A stretch of 64,000 bases of DNA from Desulfacinum hydrothermale DSM 13146 (GCF_900176285.1 NZ_FWXF01000011.1:62001-126000), one strand, 5' to 3'. Numbered from the stretch's first letter, positions 12,229-21,965 are shown. Notes: generated by a model not told the origin, from the letters alone. Numbers and translations are program-made.

Positions 12229-14001
12229 ATGGACAAAACGAGGACAAAAGGCTTTTTCTTGCTGTGCCTTCTCTTCTTGGGGCTGACGATCGTCTGGGGG
12301 CCTGGGGAGGTGGGGGTGCGGTCCGGAGAGGCTTCGTCCCTAAAGGAGCGCTACGAGGCGGCCCGGCGCCAATACCACAAGCTGCTGGGGACGCTGCGCA
12401 TGCGATCGAGCGAGTCGGCCTTCCGCCGAAATATCCAGGCCTTTCGAGACATCCACGACGCCGATCCCGGGGGGGCCTTGGCGGACCGCGCCCTTTTTTT
12501 GATCGGCCGATCCCACCACCATCTCTACGACGTGCTGGGCCGGGACGAGGACTTCCAGGCCGCCCTGGACGCCTACAAGGAGGTGGTCAAGCAACACCCT
12601 CAAAGTTCGCTGGCGGACGACGCCCAGTTTCTCCGGGGGATTCTCTATGAAGGCCGGGATCCCGCCCAGGCTTATCTGGAATACGTTCGCGTGACCGTGC
12701 GCTATCCCCAGGGGGACATGGCCCGACGTGCCCAGGAAAGGGCACAAAAGCTGGCCGCCAGGCTGCGTCCCCAGGCTCCGGCGGTCGGCAAGGAGGGGCT
12801 CCGAGAGACCCACGTGCCCCCGAAGGGCAGCACACCGGGCGGTTCCGCCTCACATTCCCAGACGCCCCCGGCAGGATCCGTTGCCGGTTCCCCGGCGTAC
12901 CTGGAAGAGGTCCAGTACTGGTCGGCCGCGGAATACACGCGGGTGGTGGTCTATCTGGACCGGCCCGTATCCTTCCGTCGCAACACCTTGCCGGCCGATC
13001 CGGCCCACAAGATGCCGGCGCGCATCTATCTCGATTTTGAAAAGACGGAGCTCAGCCCCACCCTGAAAAAGAAGATAGACATCAAAGACGGGCTGCTGAC
13101 GGACGTTCGCATCGGCCAGTACGCTCCGGACAAGGCCCGGGTGGTGTTGGACCTGGAGTCCATGGAATCCCACCGCATTTTTTCCTTGGCCGATCCTTTC
13201 CGGGTGGTGATCGATGTGCGGGGCACCCGGCGTCTCATTCCGCCGCAGGCGGCGGCATCCGCCAAGAAGGGCCGTCTGCCCAGTATCGCCCGCCAGCTGG
13301 GGCTCACCGTGCGCCGCATTGTGATCGATCCCGGCCACGGGGGAAAGGATAAGGGAGCCATCGGCCCGCATGGGGTCTGGGAAAAAAACATCACGCTGGC
13401 CTTGGCCAAACGGTTGAAGAAGTATCTGGAGCGGGACGGCCGATTTGAGGTCTTTCTGACCCGGTCCACGGACCGCTACGTGAGTCTGGAGGAGAGAACG
13501 GCCATTGCCAACACACGCAAGGCGGACCTTTTCATCTCCATCCACACCAACGCCCATAAGGACCATCGCCTGGGCGGGGTGGAGACCTACATCCTGAACC
13601 TTTCCACGGACGGGGAATCCGCGCGGGTGGCGGCCCTGGAAAATGCGGTGTCCGCCAAGCAGATCAGCGACTTGGAAGCGATCCTGCAAGATCTCATGCA
13701 GAACACCAAGATCAGCGAATCATCCCGTCTCGCCCAGGAAGTGCACCGGAAGCTGGTGGCCCAGGTGGGCCGGTTCGAAAATGTCCGGGACCTGGGAATC
13801 AAACAGGCTCCCTTTTACGTGCTTTTGGGAGCGGAGATGCCGGCCATTCTGGTGGAGACGGCCTTTATTTCGAACCCCAGAGAGGAGAAGCTGTTGACCG
13901 ACCGAAGATTTCAGAAGAAGGTGGCCCAGGGGATCGCCCAGGGCATCCGGGCCTATGTGGAAGCCATGGATCGAGTGGCCACGCTGGGGGGCGGTGCATG
14001 A
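12229..14001 (+). CDS. N-acetylmuramoyl-L-alanine amidase with TPR-like and AMIN domains
   Basis: 590 residues. A signal peptide (about residues 6-32) sends it to the periplasm. Next comes a helical TPR-like region (about 35-170), a Pro/Ser-rich linker, an AMIN domain (about 205-310) that binds peptidoglycan or septal sites, and a C-terminal Amidase_3 domain. Zinc and catalytic segments are IDPGHGGKDKG, VWEKN, and FISIHTNA; LVETAFISNP lies near the end. It cleaves stem peptides from glycan strands, typically at division. ATG at 12229 was chosen because the signal peptide begins there; an upstream TTG frame adds 19 residues before it. Its stop overlaps the next start (ATGA). Confidence 0.9.
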   Translation: MDKTRTKGFFLLCLLFLGLTIVWGPGEVGVRSGEASSLKERYEAARRQYHKLLGTLRMRSSESAFRRNIQAFRDIHDADPGGALADRALFLIGRSHHHLYDVLGRDEDFQAALDAYKEVVKQHPQSSLADDAQFLRGILYEGRDPAQAYLEYVRVTVRYPQGDMARRAQERAQKLAARLRPQAPAVGKEGLRETHVPPKGSTPGGSASHSQTPPAGSVAGSPAYLEEVQYWSAAEYTRVVVYLDRPVSFRRNTLPADPAHKMPARIYLDFEKTELSPTLKKKIDIKDGLLTDVRIGQYAPDKARVVLDLESMESHRIFSLADPFRVVIDVRGTRRLIPPQAAASAKKGRLPSIARQLGLTVRRIVIDPGHGGKDKGAIGPHGVWEKNITLALAKRLKKYLERDGRFEVFLTRSTDRYVSLEERTAIANTRKADLFISIHTNAHKDHRLGGVETYILNLSTDGESARVAALENAVSAKQISDLEAILQDLMQNTKISESSRLAQEVHRKLVAQVGRFENVRDLGIKQAPFYVLLGAEMPAILVETAFISNPREEKLLTDRRFQKKVAQGIAQGIRAYVEAMDRVATLGGGA

Positions 14002-16022
14002 TCGGCAAAGAAGCGCCCGAGATGCCCGCCGGAACGGTGGTGGAGTTTTTTGAGTCCAAGGATATCGTCCTGGGCGTCTGCCTGAATGTGAAAGACCAGC
14101 GCTTGAGCATCCTGACGGAAACAAACCGAGAGATGAACCTGGCCCGTCGGCGGGTGATTTTTGCCTCCCCCGGTCTGTTGGATCCTTCCGAGGGCCGTGA
14201 CCAACTGGTGCAAAGGCTGCTCGATCTTCGCAAACGGCGCGAAGACCTGGCCGGAAGCGTTCGGGTGGAAGAGCTTTGGGAGGTGTTGGAAGGCGAGCCG
14301 GAAGGCTTTGCGGCGCGCGATTTGGCGGAACTCTACTTTTCCGGGGATCCCAGCGACGATCACGTGGCGGCCCTCCAACGGGTGCTGCTCCGGGATCGTC
14401 TCTATTTTCAGTACAAGGACGGTCTCTTTGTTGCCAGGACGGCCGACAAGGTGGAGCAGCGGCGGCTTGAACTGGAGCAGGAAGCCAGGAGAGAGGCCCT
14501 TCTGGAAGCCGGAGCCGCTTGGCTGAAACAGGTCTGGAAAAGCCGTTCCCCGGGCCGCAAGGATCCTCCCGATCCCAAGATCCTGGACCAGATCAAGGAC
14601 TTCTGCCTCTTCGGCCAGGAGGCCCCTGAGAGTGCCTTCGTCAAAGAGCTTTTCAAACGGGCCGGCGTTGCTCCGCAGCAAAACACCGCCTTCCGTCTGC
14701 TCGTGCAGCTGGGGATCTGGTCCAAGGACGAAAACCTCTATCTGCACCAGCAGGGGATTTCCAGCGACTTTTCCCAGGAGGCGCTGGAGGCGGCGCGGCA
14801 GAAGACGAGCCTGTCGGCTGAACACCTTGGCGGGCCGGAACGGCAGGACCTGCGCCATTGGGACGCCTTTACGGTGGATGGCGCCAATACGCGGGACTTC
14901 GACGACGCCCTGAGCCTGGAAAAGCGGCCCGACGGCCGTTGGCTCGTGGGCGTGCATATCGCCGATGCCGCGCAATACGTCCAGCCGGGTGACCCCTTGG
15001 ACAGGGAGGCGGAGGAACGAACCACCTCCATCTATTTGCCGGATGCGCGCATTTCCATGCTTCCGGCGGAACTTTCCGAAGACTTGTGCAGCCTGAGGCT
15101 GGGTGAAGATCGACTGGCCGTGAGTTTCCTTTTCGAGGTGGACGAAGGGGGGACGGTGCATCCATGCCGGGTGGTGCCGAGCCTCCTTCGGGTCAAGCGC
15201 CGCCTGACCTATGAGGACGTGGATCGAACCGTGGAAGAGGACGAACCCTTTCGGGTCCTGCATGGGCTGGCACAGCAGTTACGACAGATCCGCCTCGCAA
15301 GGGGAGCCGTGTTGCTGCCACTTCCGGAAATCCAGATCCATGTCAACGAACATGGCATGATCCACGTTTCGCGTTACGAGAAGGAGACACCGGGGCAACT
15401 CATCGTCTCGGAATGGATGATCGCAGCCAACGGGCTGGCCGCGAACGAACTGGCCCGCAGAGAAATCCCCGCCATCTACCGCACCCAGGAGGAATGCAGG
15501 CCGGAAACGGATCAGGTCCAAAGCGATTATCCCATCTTTCATGTGTACCGCCAGAGGCGGCTCTTCGCCCGCGCCGAGTTGACCACCCGGCCCGGACCGC
15601 ACTGCAGCCTGGGCATGGACCCCTACACCACCGTCACCTCGCCCATCCGGCGCTACATGGATCTGGTGGTCCAAAGGCAGCTCAAACATGCGCTCCAAAC
15701 CGGGGAGGCCCTCTATGGGGAAGAAGAACTGGAGGCTCTGATCACCCGGATCCGGGTGCAGCTGGGGCGGGTGGCCTTCGTGCAGAGAAAATGGGCCCGG
15801 TACTGGCTCCTTAAGTACCTGGAGCAAGAGGATATCCAGTCCCTGAACGCCCTGGTCCTGGACAAAAACGCCCGGTTCGCCCACCTGTTGATCCCGGACT
15901 TCCTCATGGAAGTCAACGCGCCGTTGCCGGAGGACAATCCGGTCTCCCCAGGAGAAATGGTGCGCATCAAGATCGAGCGCCTGGTCCCCCGGGACGAAAT
16001 CTTTCGGGTCCAGATCGTCTGA
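13998..16022 (+). CDS. Ribonuclease II/R family exoribonuclease (RNB domain)
   Basis: 674 residues. The RNB catalytic core is clear: TVDGANTRDFDDALSL supplies the metal-binding aspartates, followed by VGVHIADAA, DPLDREAEERTTSIYLP and the terminal TSPIRRYMDLVVQRQL block. The N-terminal part (about 1-280) is divergent and does not show the paired cold-shock domains of E. coli RNase R. The C-terminus has only a short beta-rich tail in place of an obvious S1 domain. This resembles the compact RNase II-like proteins of Desulfobacterota and cyanobacteria. It degrades RNA 3' to 5'. The ATG overlaps the amidase stop by four bases, suggesting coupling. Confidence 0.88.
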   Translation: MIGKEAPEMPAGTVVEFFESKDIVLGVCLNVKDQRLSILTETNREMNLARRRVIFASPGLLDPSEGRDQLVQRLLDLRKRREDLAGSVRVEELWEVLEGEPEGFAARDLAELYFSGDPSDDHVAALQRVLLRDRLYFQYKDGLFVARTADKVEQRRLELEQEARREALLEAGAAWLKQVWKSRSPGRKDPPDPKILDQIKDFCLFGQEAPESAFVKELFKRAGVAPQQNTAFRLLVQLGIWSKDENLYLHQQGISSDFSQEALEAARQKTSLSAEHLGGPERQDLRHWDAFTVDGANTRDFDDALSLEKRPDGRWLVGVHIADAAQYVQPGDPLDREAEERTTSIYLPDARISMLPAELSEDLCSLRLGEDRLAVSFLFEVDEGGTVHPCRVVPSLLRVKRRLTYEDVDRTVEEDEPFRVLHGLAQQLRQIRLARGAVLLPLPEIQIHVNEHGMIHVSRYEKETPGQLIVSEWMIAANGLAANELARREIPAIYRTQEECRPETDQVQSDYPIFHVYRQRRLFARAELTTRPGPHCSLGMDPYTTVTSPIRRYMDLVVQRQLKHALQTGEALYGEEELEALITRIRVQLGRVAFVQRKWARYWLLKYLEQEDIQSLNALVLDKNARFAHLLIPDFLMEVNAPLPEDNPVSPGEMVRIKIERLVPRDEIFRVQIV

Positions 16023-16039
16023 AGCGCCGTGAGAAAACC

Positions 16040-16067
16040 AACGGCCGGCCCCGATGGGCCGGCCGTT
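16040..16067. terminator. Bidirectional terminator between RNB gene and prfB
   Basis: Perfect 12-bp stem AACGGCCGGCCC / GGGCCGGCCGTT with loop CGAT, lying between two convergent genes. On the minus strand it is followed by GGTTTTC, so it best serves prfB. On the plus strand no T-run follows. Confidence 0.7.
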
Positions 16068-16077
16068 GCCAAAGCGC

Positions 16078-17200
16078 TTATTTTGCCGCCTGTGCGTTGA
16101 GTTGGTGCAGCAGGTAGGCCTCGATGAACTCGTCCATTTCCCCGTCCAGGACCGCGTCCACGTTGCCCTTTTCCACCTGGGTACGGTGGTCCTTGACCAG
16201 ACGGTAGGGCTGGAGCACGTAGGATCGGATCTGATTTCCCCAGGCGATCTCATCCAGATTGTCGTGCAGTTCCTGCATCTTTTCCTGTTGCTTTTGGCGT
16301 TCCCGCTCATAGAGGCGGGCGCGCAGCACCTTCATGGCGATTTCCCGATTCCGGTGCTGGGATTTTTCATTTTGACACTGCACAACGATGCCCGTGGGAA
16401 GGTGGGTGATGCGCACGGCGGAGCTGGTCTTGTTCACATGCTGGCCGCCCGCGCCGCTGGCCCGGTAGGTGTCGATGCGCAGATCGGAGGGCTTGATGTC
16501 CACCTCAATGGTGTCGTCGATTTCCGGATAGACGAACACCGCGGCAAAGGAGGTGTGCCGCCTTCCGCTGGCGTCGAAGGGGGAGATGCGAACCAGCCGG
16601 TGGATGCCCGATTCGGCCTTGAGGAGGCCGTAGGCGAAGCGGCCGGAAGCGGTGAAAGTGGCGCTCTTGATCCCCGCTTCCTCCCCTTCCAGCAGGTCCA
16701 CCATTTCCGTGGCAAACCCCCTGCGTTCACACCACCTCAAATACATGCGCAAGAGCATCTGAGCCCAGTCCTGGGCCTCCGTGCCGCCTGCTCCCGCGTT
16801 GATGCTCACGATGGCGTTCTTGTCGTCGTTTTCCCCGCTGAGCATCTGCTGCACTTCCAGGGCGCGGATCTTCTTTTCCACAGCCCGGGTCTTGGCGGCC
16901 ACTTCCTGGATGGTGTCCGCATCTTCTTCGTCCACGGCCATGTCCAGGAGCAGTTCGCTTTCTTCCAGCTCGGTTTGCAACTCTTCGAAGCCTTTTACAA
17001 TATCTGCCAGGTGGGCCCGCTCTTTGAGGACGTCCTTGCTCTTGTCGGGGTCGTCCCAGAAATCCTGTTTGCCCATGATCTGGTCCAGCTCTTGGAGGCG
17101 TTTCTTTTTGCCGGCTATGTCAAAGATACCCTCCCAGGGTTTGGCACTTGACGGCCAGATCCTTGAGAGATGCCTTGATTTCTGCAGGTTGAATGATCAT
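16078..17200 (-). CDS. prfB: Peptide chain release factor 2, expressed by programmed +1 frameshift
   Basis: RF2 releases polypeptides at UGA and UAA. The first 26 codons start at ATG 17200 (MIIQPAEIKA; GGAGA upstream) and run into an in-frame TGA at 17122-17120. The rest continues in the +1 frame: after CTT one T is skipped and translation goes on DIAGKKKRLQELDQ to the end. The total is about 373 residues. The body shows the SPF anticodon-like tripeptide (RISPFDA) and the GGQ loop (SGAGGQHVNKT). Calling only the downstream frame from ATG 17076 would lose about 40 N-terminal residues. A terminator follows at 16040-16067. Confidence 0.96.
17119..17134 (-). other. prfB programmed frameshift site
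   Basis: Minus-strand sequence GGAGGGTATCTTTGAC: an internal Shine-Dalgarno-like GGAGGG, three bases, the slippery CTT, the stop TGA and a following C. This is the classic autoregulatory arrangement: low RF2 slows termination at the weak UGA-C and allows +1 slippage. Confidence 0.95.
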
Positions 17201-17342
17201 TCATGGTCTCCTTTCTGTCCTGGCAACTTGGGGGCGCATCCCAGCCCCCGTGGGCCCCTTGCCGGGTGGGGAAGGGGCGAACCGAGTCAATGTTTCAGCC
17301 ATTTTAACACGACATGGCGGGGACTGCAGCGGCAATCTCGAT

Positions 17343-18938
17343 TTACTTTCGGGTCCGTTTGCGCAGGGCCCCATATATCGCCGAGGCGGCCGTCGTCAAG
17401 ACGCAGATCCAGGCGAACAGGTCCCCCAGGCGGGCGTAGAGGGTCGGGGTCCGGGCGGGGTACACGAGGGCGGATACGGTGCCGCGCCGGCCCAACGGCA
17501 GGCTGGCCACGGTCTTTCCCGACGGGGCGAAGACGGCGCTGATGCCCGTGTTGGCGCAGCGGACCATGGGAACCCGAAACTCCACGGCGCGCCAGCGCGC
17601 CATCTCCTTATGCTGGTAGGGGGCGGAGCTGTGGTCGAACCAGGCGTCATTGGTGATGTTGACGAGCATGGTGGCGCCGTTGCGCACCTCTTCCCGCGCC
17701 AGCTCGGGGAAGATGGCCTCGTAGCAGATCAGGACTCCCAGCACGTGGCGTCCCAGGAGAAGGGCCGCCGGGCCCCCTCCCGGCTGGAAGTCGCCGGCGG
17801 CGGCCACAAGTTTTTCCACGAAAAAAAGGACCTTCTTGAGAGGCACATACTCGCCGAATGGAACCAGATGGCGCTTGCTGTAGCGGCCCGTCAGACCCCG
17901 GGAGGGCTCCAGGAGCAGGGCTTGATTTTGAAGCTTCGCCGTGCCGTCTGTTCGGACGATGCCGGGGATGCCCACAAGAAGGGGAGTGCCCAGGTTTTCC
18001 ACGATCTGGTGCAGCCGTGCCGTGGGGCCCGCCTCGATCTGGTAGAAGAATGGAGCGGCGGTCTCCGGCCACACCACTAGATCGGGTCGGTCTTGCCGGA
18101 CCAGTCCTCGTGAAAGCCTTTCATAGGTGTCCAGGGTCTTTTTCTGATAAGCGGGATCCCACTTGACGGACTGGTCGATGTTGCCCTGCACCAGGCCCAC
18201 GCGGAACCCGTCGCCCGCATGAGGGGGGGAGTCCACTTGCTGCAGGCGCCAGGAGCCGTAGCCCAGGCTGATCGCGATGCACAGTGAAGCAATCAGGAGC
18301 GGGCGCACCTTGGAGGTGCGAAGAAGGAGCGCCACGGCCACGTTGGTTTGAACCAGCAGCCAGCTGACTCCATAAACACCGGTCATATCGGCCATTTGAA
18401 TGAGGGTCAAAAAGGGACCCTGGCTGTAGCCCAAAAGGTTCCACGGAAACCCTGTGAGAAGATGGGCGCGGATCCACTCCAGGCAGACCCACGCGGGGGC
18501 CAGCCCCCAGGCCCAGCCGCTGGGGCGGTCCAACCAATGCCGGGCGAGCCAGGAAAAGACGGCCGGGTACAGGGCCAGGTAGGCGCACAGGAGCCCCAGG
18601 GCGGAAAGGGCCACCGGCAGCGGCAGCCCGCCGTAGTGTTGAACCACGTGGACGATCCAATAGAGGGAGGTGGTGAAATGGACAAGGCCGGCCAAAAAAC
18701 CCAGGCGGAAGGCTCCGGCCGGGCTTGCCTGCGGCAGAACCCCCAGCAAGGGGACCAGGGCGATCCAAGCCAGGGGGAACCCGTCAAACTTGGGGAACGC
18801 GGCACTCAGCAGCAGGCCGCTGGCCACGGCGCCCACCACGGGCCCCCATGGCCGGGGCGGGCTGGATGGGGACGAACGGAACTTGAGCCTGACAAACAGT
18901 CTTTGCACCACGATATCAGGGGAAAAGGGCCAAATCAC
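17343..18938 (-). CDS. lnt: Apolipoprotein N-acyltransferase
   Basis: 531 residues. The N-terminal half is a run of membrane helices. The C-terminal periplasmic nitrilase-like domain carries the Glu-Lys-Cys triad in VVWPETAAPFF, KRHLVPFGEYVPL and VLICYEAIFPEL. It transfers the third acyl chain to the N-terminal Cys of lipoproteins, so the cell is a diderm with triacylated lipoproteins. The GTG start is 13 bases after the corC stop; the ribosome site is weak, which fits coupling. The corC-lnt order is conserved in many proteobacteria. Confidence 0.95.
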   Translation of the reverse strand: MIWPFSPDIVVQRLFVRLKFRSSPSSPPRPWGPVVGAVASGLLLSAAFPKFDGFPLAWIALVPLLGVLPQASPAGAFRLGFLAGLVHFTTSLYWIVHVVQHYGGLPLPVALSALGLLCAYLALYPAVFSWLARHWLDRPSGWAWGLAPAWVCLEWIRAHLLTGFPWNLLGYSQGPFLTLIQMADMTGVYGVSWLLVQTNVAVALLLRTSKVRPLLIASLCIAISLGYGSWRLQQVDSPPHAGDGFRVGLVQGNIDQSVKWDPAYQKKTLDTYERLSRGLVRQDRPDLVVWPETAAPFFYQIEAGPTARLHQIVENLGTPLLVGIPGIVRTDGTAKLQNQALLLEPSRGLTGRYSKRHLVPFGEYVPLKKVLFFVEKLVAAAGDFQPGGGPAALLLGRHVLGVLICYEAIFPELAREEVRNGATMLVNITNDAWFDHSSAPYQHKEMARWRAVEFRVPMVRCANTGISAVFAPSGKTVASLPLGRRGTVSALVYPARTPTLYARLGDLFAWICVLTTAASAIYGALRKRTRK

Positions 18939-18951
18939 GGCAAAGGGGGCC

Positions 18952-19824
18952 TCAGGATGCGGGGCCTTCTTCGGGCATGGGCTGCGCGGGCGGATTTTCC
19001 AGGCGACGGATCAGAATCTTTTCAATCTTTCGATTGTCCGCCGCCTTCACCACCATCTCCAGGCCTTGGAAATGGATCTTTTCGTTCACCACGGGGACCC
19101 GGCCCAGTCGGCTGATCATGAACCCACCGATGGATTCGAACTTCCCTTCGGGAAACTCCACGTCCAGATAGTCTTCCAACTCCTCGATGTCCAAACGGGC
19201 GTCCACCAGGATGGAACCGTCCGGCTGTTCCACCAGCAGGTGTTCTTCCGAGTCGTATTCGTCCATGATGTCGCCGATGATCTCTTCGATGATGTCTTCC
19301 ATCGTCAGTATGCCGGCCGTCCCGCCGTATTCGTCGATGACGATGGCCATGTGAGACTTGCGATGGCGCAGGTCTCGCAGGACATCACTGATCTTCTTGG
19401 ACTCGGGAATGAAATAGGGCGGGCGCAGGGTCTCGCGCAGTTGGATGGGTTCCCTGCCCCAGTATTGGAGCAGATCCTTGGCGTGGAGGATCCCCACGAT
19501 GTTGTCGATGGAACCCTCGTAGATGGGGATCCGCGAGTGGCCGGATTCTACGATGAGGCGGATCAGGGCCTCTGTGGGAGTCTCCACCGGTGCGGCCACG
19601 GCGTCTGTGCGGGGAACCATGATCTCCCGGGCCACGGTGTCCCGAAAGGAGAAGATCCCCTGGATCATCTCTCCTTCGTCTTCCGAAATGAGCCCGCGTT
19701 CTTCCCCTTCGTCAATAAGCTCCTGGATTTCCTTCTCCAGATCCTTGGGCTTATCGAGCCTCGATAGCCGGCGGAAGGCCTTTTTCAGCCACCGCTGTAA
19801 CCCTTTGGCTGATTCTTCGTCCAA
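18952..19824 (-). CDS. corC: CorC/HlyC family CBS-domain protein
   Basis: 290 residues: a charged N-terminus, two CBS domains (from about IMVPRTDAVAAPV to MEDIIEEIIGDI) and a C-terminal CorC_HlyC domain (DGSILVDARLDIEELEDYL). There are no membrane helices, so it is the soluble YbeX/CorC type associated with magnesium homeostasis and ribosome maturation, not the DUF21 membrane form. The start is TTG at 19824: an in-frame TAA lies six bases upstream, and GGGG precedes it. It forms a unit with lnt. Confidence 0.88.
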   Translation of the reverse strand: MDEESAKGLQRWLKKAFRRLSRLDKPKDLEKEIQELIDEGEERGLISEDEGEMIQGIFSFRDTVAREIMVPRTDAVAAPVETPTEALIRLIVESGHSRIPIYEGSIDNIVGILHAKDLLQYWGREPIQLRETLRPPYFIPESKKISDVLRDLRHRKSHMAIVIDEYGGTAGILTMEDIIEEIIGDIMDEYDSEEHLLVEQPDGSILVDARLDIEELEDYLDVEFPEGKFESIGGFMISRLGRVPVVNEKIHFQGLEMVVKAADNRKIEKILIRRLENPPAQPMPEEGPAS

Positions 19825-19920
19825 AGCTTATCCCCGGAAAGGATGCGTTAAGGAAATTGAAGGTTTCCAAGATGTTATGGTGTCATTACCACGCATGACG
19901 CATAAATCTAGCAAGAGAAT

Positions 19921-20838
19921 TCAGCTTCTGTCTAGAAAAATGTAGGCGAGGAGCTTGTGCACCAGCCGAGCCGCCAGGAAGTCCGGGGCGGGCAGGCCGG
20001 CCAGGGGGCAGAGTTCCATGACGTCGAACCCGACGATGCGGCGACTGCGGCTCACGGCCCGCAGGACACTTAAGATCTGGTGCCAGCCCATGCCGCCGGG
20101 TTCCGGGGTTCCCACTGCCGGCATGATGCCGGGATCCAACACGTCCAGATCGATGGTGATGTACACATTGGGGCCCAGATTCTCCACAACCCGTTGAGGC
20201 AGGTCTTTCATCCCGTGGAGCTGGTGGGAGAAAAAGGCGGGGATGGCGTGCCGTCGGATCCTTTGGTGTTCTTCGCGGGTGAGCGAACGCAGACCCACTT
20301 GCACCAGCGGAATCTGGCCGACCACGTGGTGCATGACGCAGGCGTTGCTGTAGGCCGATTCCTGGTATTCGGTTCGCAGGTCGGGGTGGGCGTCGAAGTG
20401 GAGTACGCTCAGGGAGTCAAAGGCGTGGGCGGCCGCTTGGATCATGCCCAGCGACAGCAGGTGTTCCCCTCCCAGAAGGACCGGAAGCTTGCCCGCCTGA
20501 AAAAGGGCGCTTGCCACGGCCCGCACCCGTTCCACCATCTGCTGCGGAGACGCCACCGTCACGGCCAGTTCGTCCAAGGTGGCGATGCCCTCACGGTAGG
20601 GCTCGGTTTCCGTTTCTTCGTCGTAGAGTTCCAATTCCCGGGACGCCAGAATGATGGCGCGGGGACCTTCCCGGGTTCCGGCCTTGTAGGTGGTGGTTCC
20701 GTCGTAGGGCGCCGGGACGATTACCGCCCGGGCCCTTTCCAGGGCATGGGGACCCTGGTGGAGTCCCAGAAAAGACAAAGAAGGACCGAGATGCTCTTGG
20801 ATCCCGGTCCCCATATGGCGAGAAGGCGTGTGGTCCAT
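19921..20838 (-). CDS. speB: Agmatinase/ureohydrolase family protein
   Basis: 305-residue ureohydrolase. Binuclear manganese ligands are visible in LLGGEHLLSLG, LHFDAHPDLR and TIDLDVLDP. It hydrolyses agmatine to putrescine and urea, or possibly N1-aminopropylagmatine to spermidine as in Thermus. The YNACVMHHV loop and context with speD support a polyamine substrate rather than arginine. It starts five bases after the speD stop. No arginine decarboxylase is in the window. Confidence 0.88.
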   Translation of the reverse strand: MDHTPSRHMGTGIQEHLGPSLSFLGLHQGPHALERARAVIVPAPYDGTTTYKAGTREGPRAIILASRELELYDEETETEPYREGIATLDELAVTVASPQQMVERVRAVASALFQAGKLPVLLGGEHLLSLGMIQAAAHAFDSLSVLHFDAHPDLRTEYQESAYSNACVMHHVVGQIPLVQVGLRSLTREEHQRIRRHAIPAFFSHQLHGMKDLPQRVVENLGPNVYITIDLDVLDPGIMPAVGTPEPGGMGWHQILSVLRAVSRSRRIVGFDVMELCPLAGLPAPDFLAARLVHKLLAYIFLDRS

Positions 20839-20843
20839 GGTGT

Positions 20844-21293
20844 CTAACGGGTTCTTTGCCGAAGCATGCGATCCATGCGCACCACCTGGGCGGAATCGGC
20901 GATGTTGTTGGGAAATTCCTGGCCCCGGTCCAGCACGTTGATTTCACTCTTTTGAATGGCGAACCGTTCCTTGACCGTGGCGATGGCCTTGTCCGTATCG
21001 AACGGCTTGCAGGAGAATATGTCCAGGCTCAGATACGCCTTCTCAGGGAAGGTGTGGATGCTGATGTGGCTTTCGGCGATGAGCACAAAGCCCGAAATGC
21101 CCCAGTCTTCGGGAACGGCCCCTTCGTAACGAAAAACATAAGGGGGCATGATCTTGGTCATGTCCATTTCGGTGGGATACGTGTCCAGAAACTCGTAAAT
21201 CCGATTGATGTCCTGCAAGCAATGGGGGTCACAGCCATAGCCATCCAGCATGAGGTGAACCCCGAAGCCGAACTCAGGTTTTTTCGTGTTCAT
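20844..21293 (-). CDS. speD: S-adenosylmethionine decarboxylase proenzyme (class 1B)
   Basis: 149 residues. The proenzyme self-cleaves to make a pyruvoyl cofactor; the site is Glu74-Ser75 in AESHISIHTFPE. His80 and Cys95 stand at the spacing known for the processing and catalytic residues of the Thermotoga enzyme. The product donates aminopropyl groups to spermidine synthase. The start at 21293 was chosen because GGGGAGGTG lies at the right distance; an ATG at 21299 is too close to it. speB follows after five bases and the XRE-cupin regulator precedes. Confidence 0.93.
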   Translation of the reverse strand: MNTKKPEFGFGVHLMLDGYGCDPHCLQDINRIYEFLDTYPTEMDMTKIMPPYVFRYEGAVPEDWGISGFVLIAESHISIHTFPEKAYLSLDIFSCKPFDTDKAIATVKERFAIQKSEINVLDRGQEFPNNIADSAQVVRMDRMLRQRTR

Positions 21294-21372
21294 GTCCATC
21301 ACCTCCCCGTCCAGTGGCAAAATCACCCCCCCCAGGGGGCTAAGGGGTTTGGATCGTCGTTGGTCCAGCGCT

Positions 21373-21924
21373 TCAGAATCGGGACTGGCTCACCACCCAC
21401 AAAAGGATGGCGTCGCTTCGGCTCGTGTTTTCCACCCAATGCTGGGTGGAACTCTTAAAGTAAAAACAGTCGCCTACCTTGAGCTTGTGTTGCTTTCCGT
21501 CCAGCCAGAGGGTCAAAGCGCCCTTGATCACGAACCCAAATTCTTCCCCTTCATGAGGGGTGTGGGTGGGCGTGCGGGCCCCTCTGTGCAGCCTCACGTA
21601 GACCGGGTCCATGATGCGCCCCATGGCCCGGGGCAGAAGAAAGTAGATTTCGCACTCGTCGCTCGATTCCGAACTGAGCACGCGTGCCGTTTTCCTGGCC
21701 ACCGCACCGGGATGGGGTATGTCCTGGAAAAATTCAGCCAACTCCACCCCCAGCACATCCAGAATGCTCTTGAGCGTGGCGATGGAAGGCGAGGTCAGAT
21801 CCCGCTCAAGCTGCGAAATGAATCCCTTGGTGAGATAGGCCCGATTGGCCAGTTCCTCCTGGGTCAGGCCGTTTTCCATCCTCAGGCGCCGAAGCTTTTC
21901 GCCGATCCTGATCTCGTCTGCCAT
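21373..21924 (-). CDS. XRE-cupin transcriptional regulator (PuuR-like)
   Basis: 183 residues. An N-terminal helix-turn-helix of the XRE class (GEKLRRLRMENGLTQEELANR, FISQLERDLTSPS) is followed by a C-terminal cupin domain (THTPHEGEEFGFVIKGALTL, VGDCFYF). HTH-cupin proteins of this layout often control polyamine, amino-acid or sugar pathways by binding a small ligand in the cupin. It is the first gene ahead of speD-speB, with a strong promoter and a perfect palindrome just upstream, so it probably represses its own operon in response to a polyamine. That ligand is inference. Confidence 0.87.
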   Translation of the reverse strand: MADEIRIGEKLRRLRMENGLTQEELANRAYLTKGFISQLERDLTSPSIATLKSILDVLGVELAEFFQDIPHPGAVARKTARVLSSESSDECEIYFLLPRAMGRIMDPVYVRLHRGARTPTHTPHEGEEFGFVIKGALTLWLDGKQHKLKVGDCFYFKSSTQHWVENTSRSDAILLWVVSQSRF

Positions 21925-21936
21925 GGTTTACCTATA

Positions 21937-21953
21937 TTAAACTAAAAGTTTAA
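21937..21953. promoter_or_regulatory. Candidate operator of the XRE-cupin regulator
   Basis: Perfect 7-3-7 inverted repeat TTAAACT-AAA-AGTTTAA. It lies between the predicted transcription start and the ATG at 21924, where a bound repressor would block the promoter at 21966-21994. Confidence 0.65.
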
Positions 21954-21965
21954 AAAAGCGTGCCT

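Noticed and set aside
16054-17151. 365-residue plus-strand ORF
   Set aside because: Antisense to prfB, whose identity is certain, and crosses its frameshift site.
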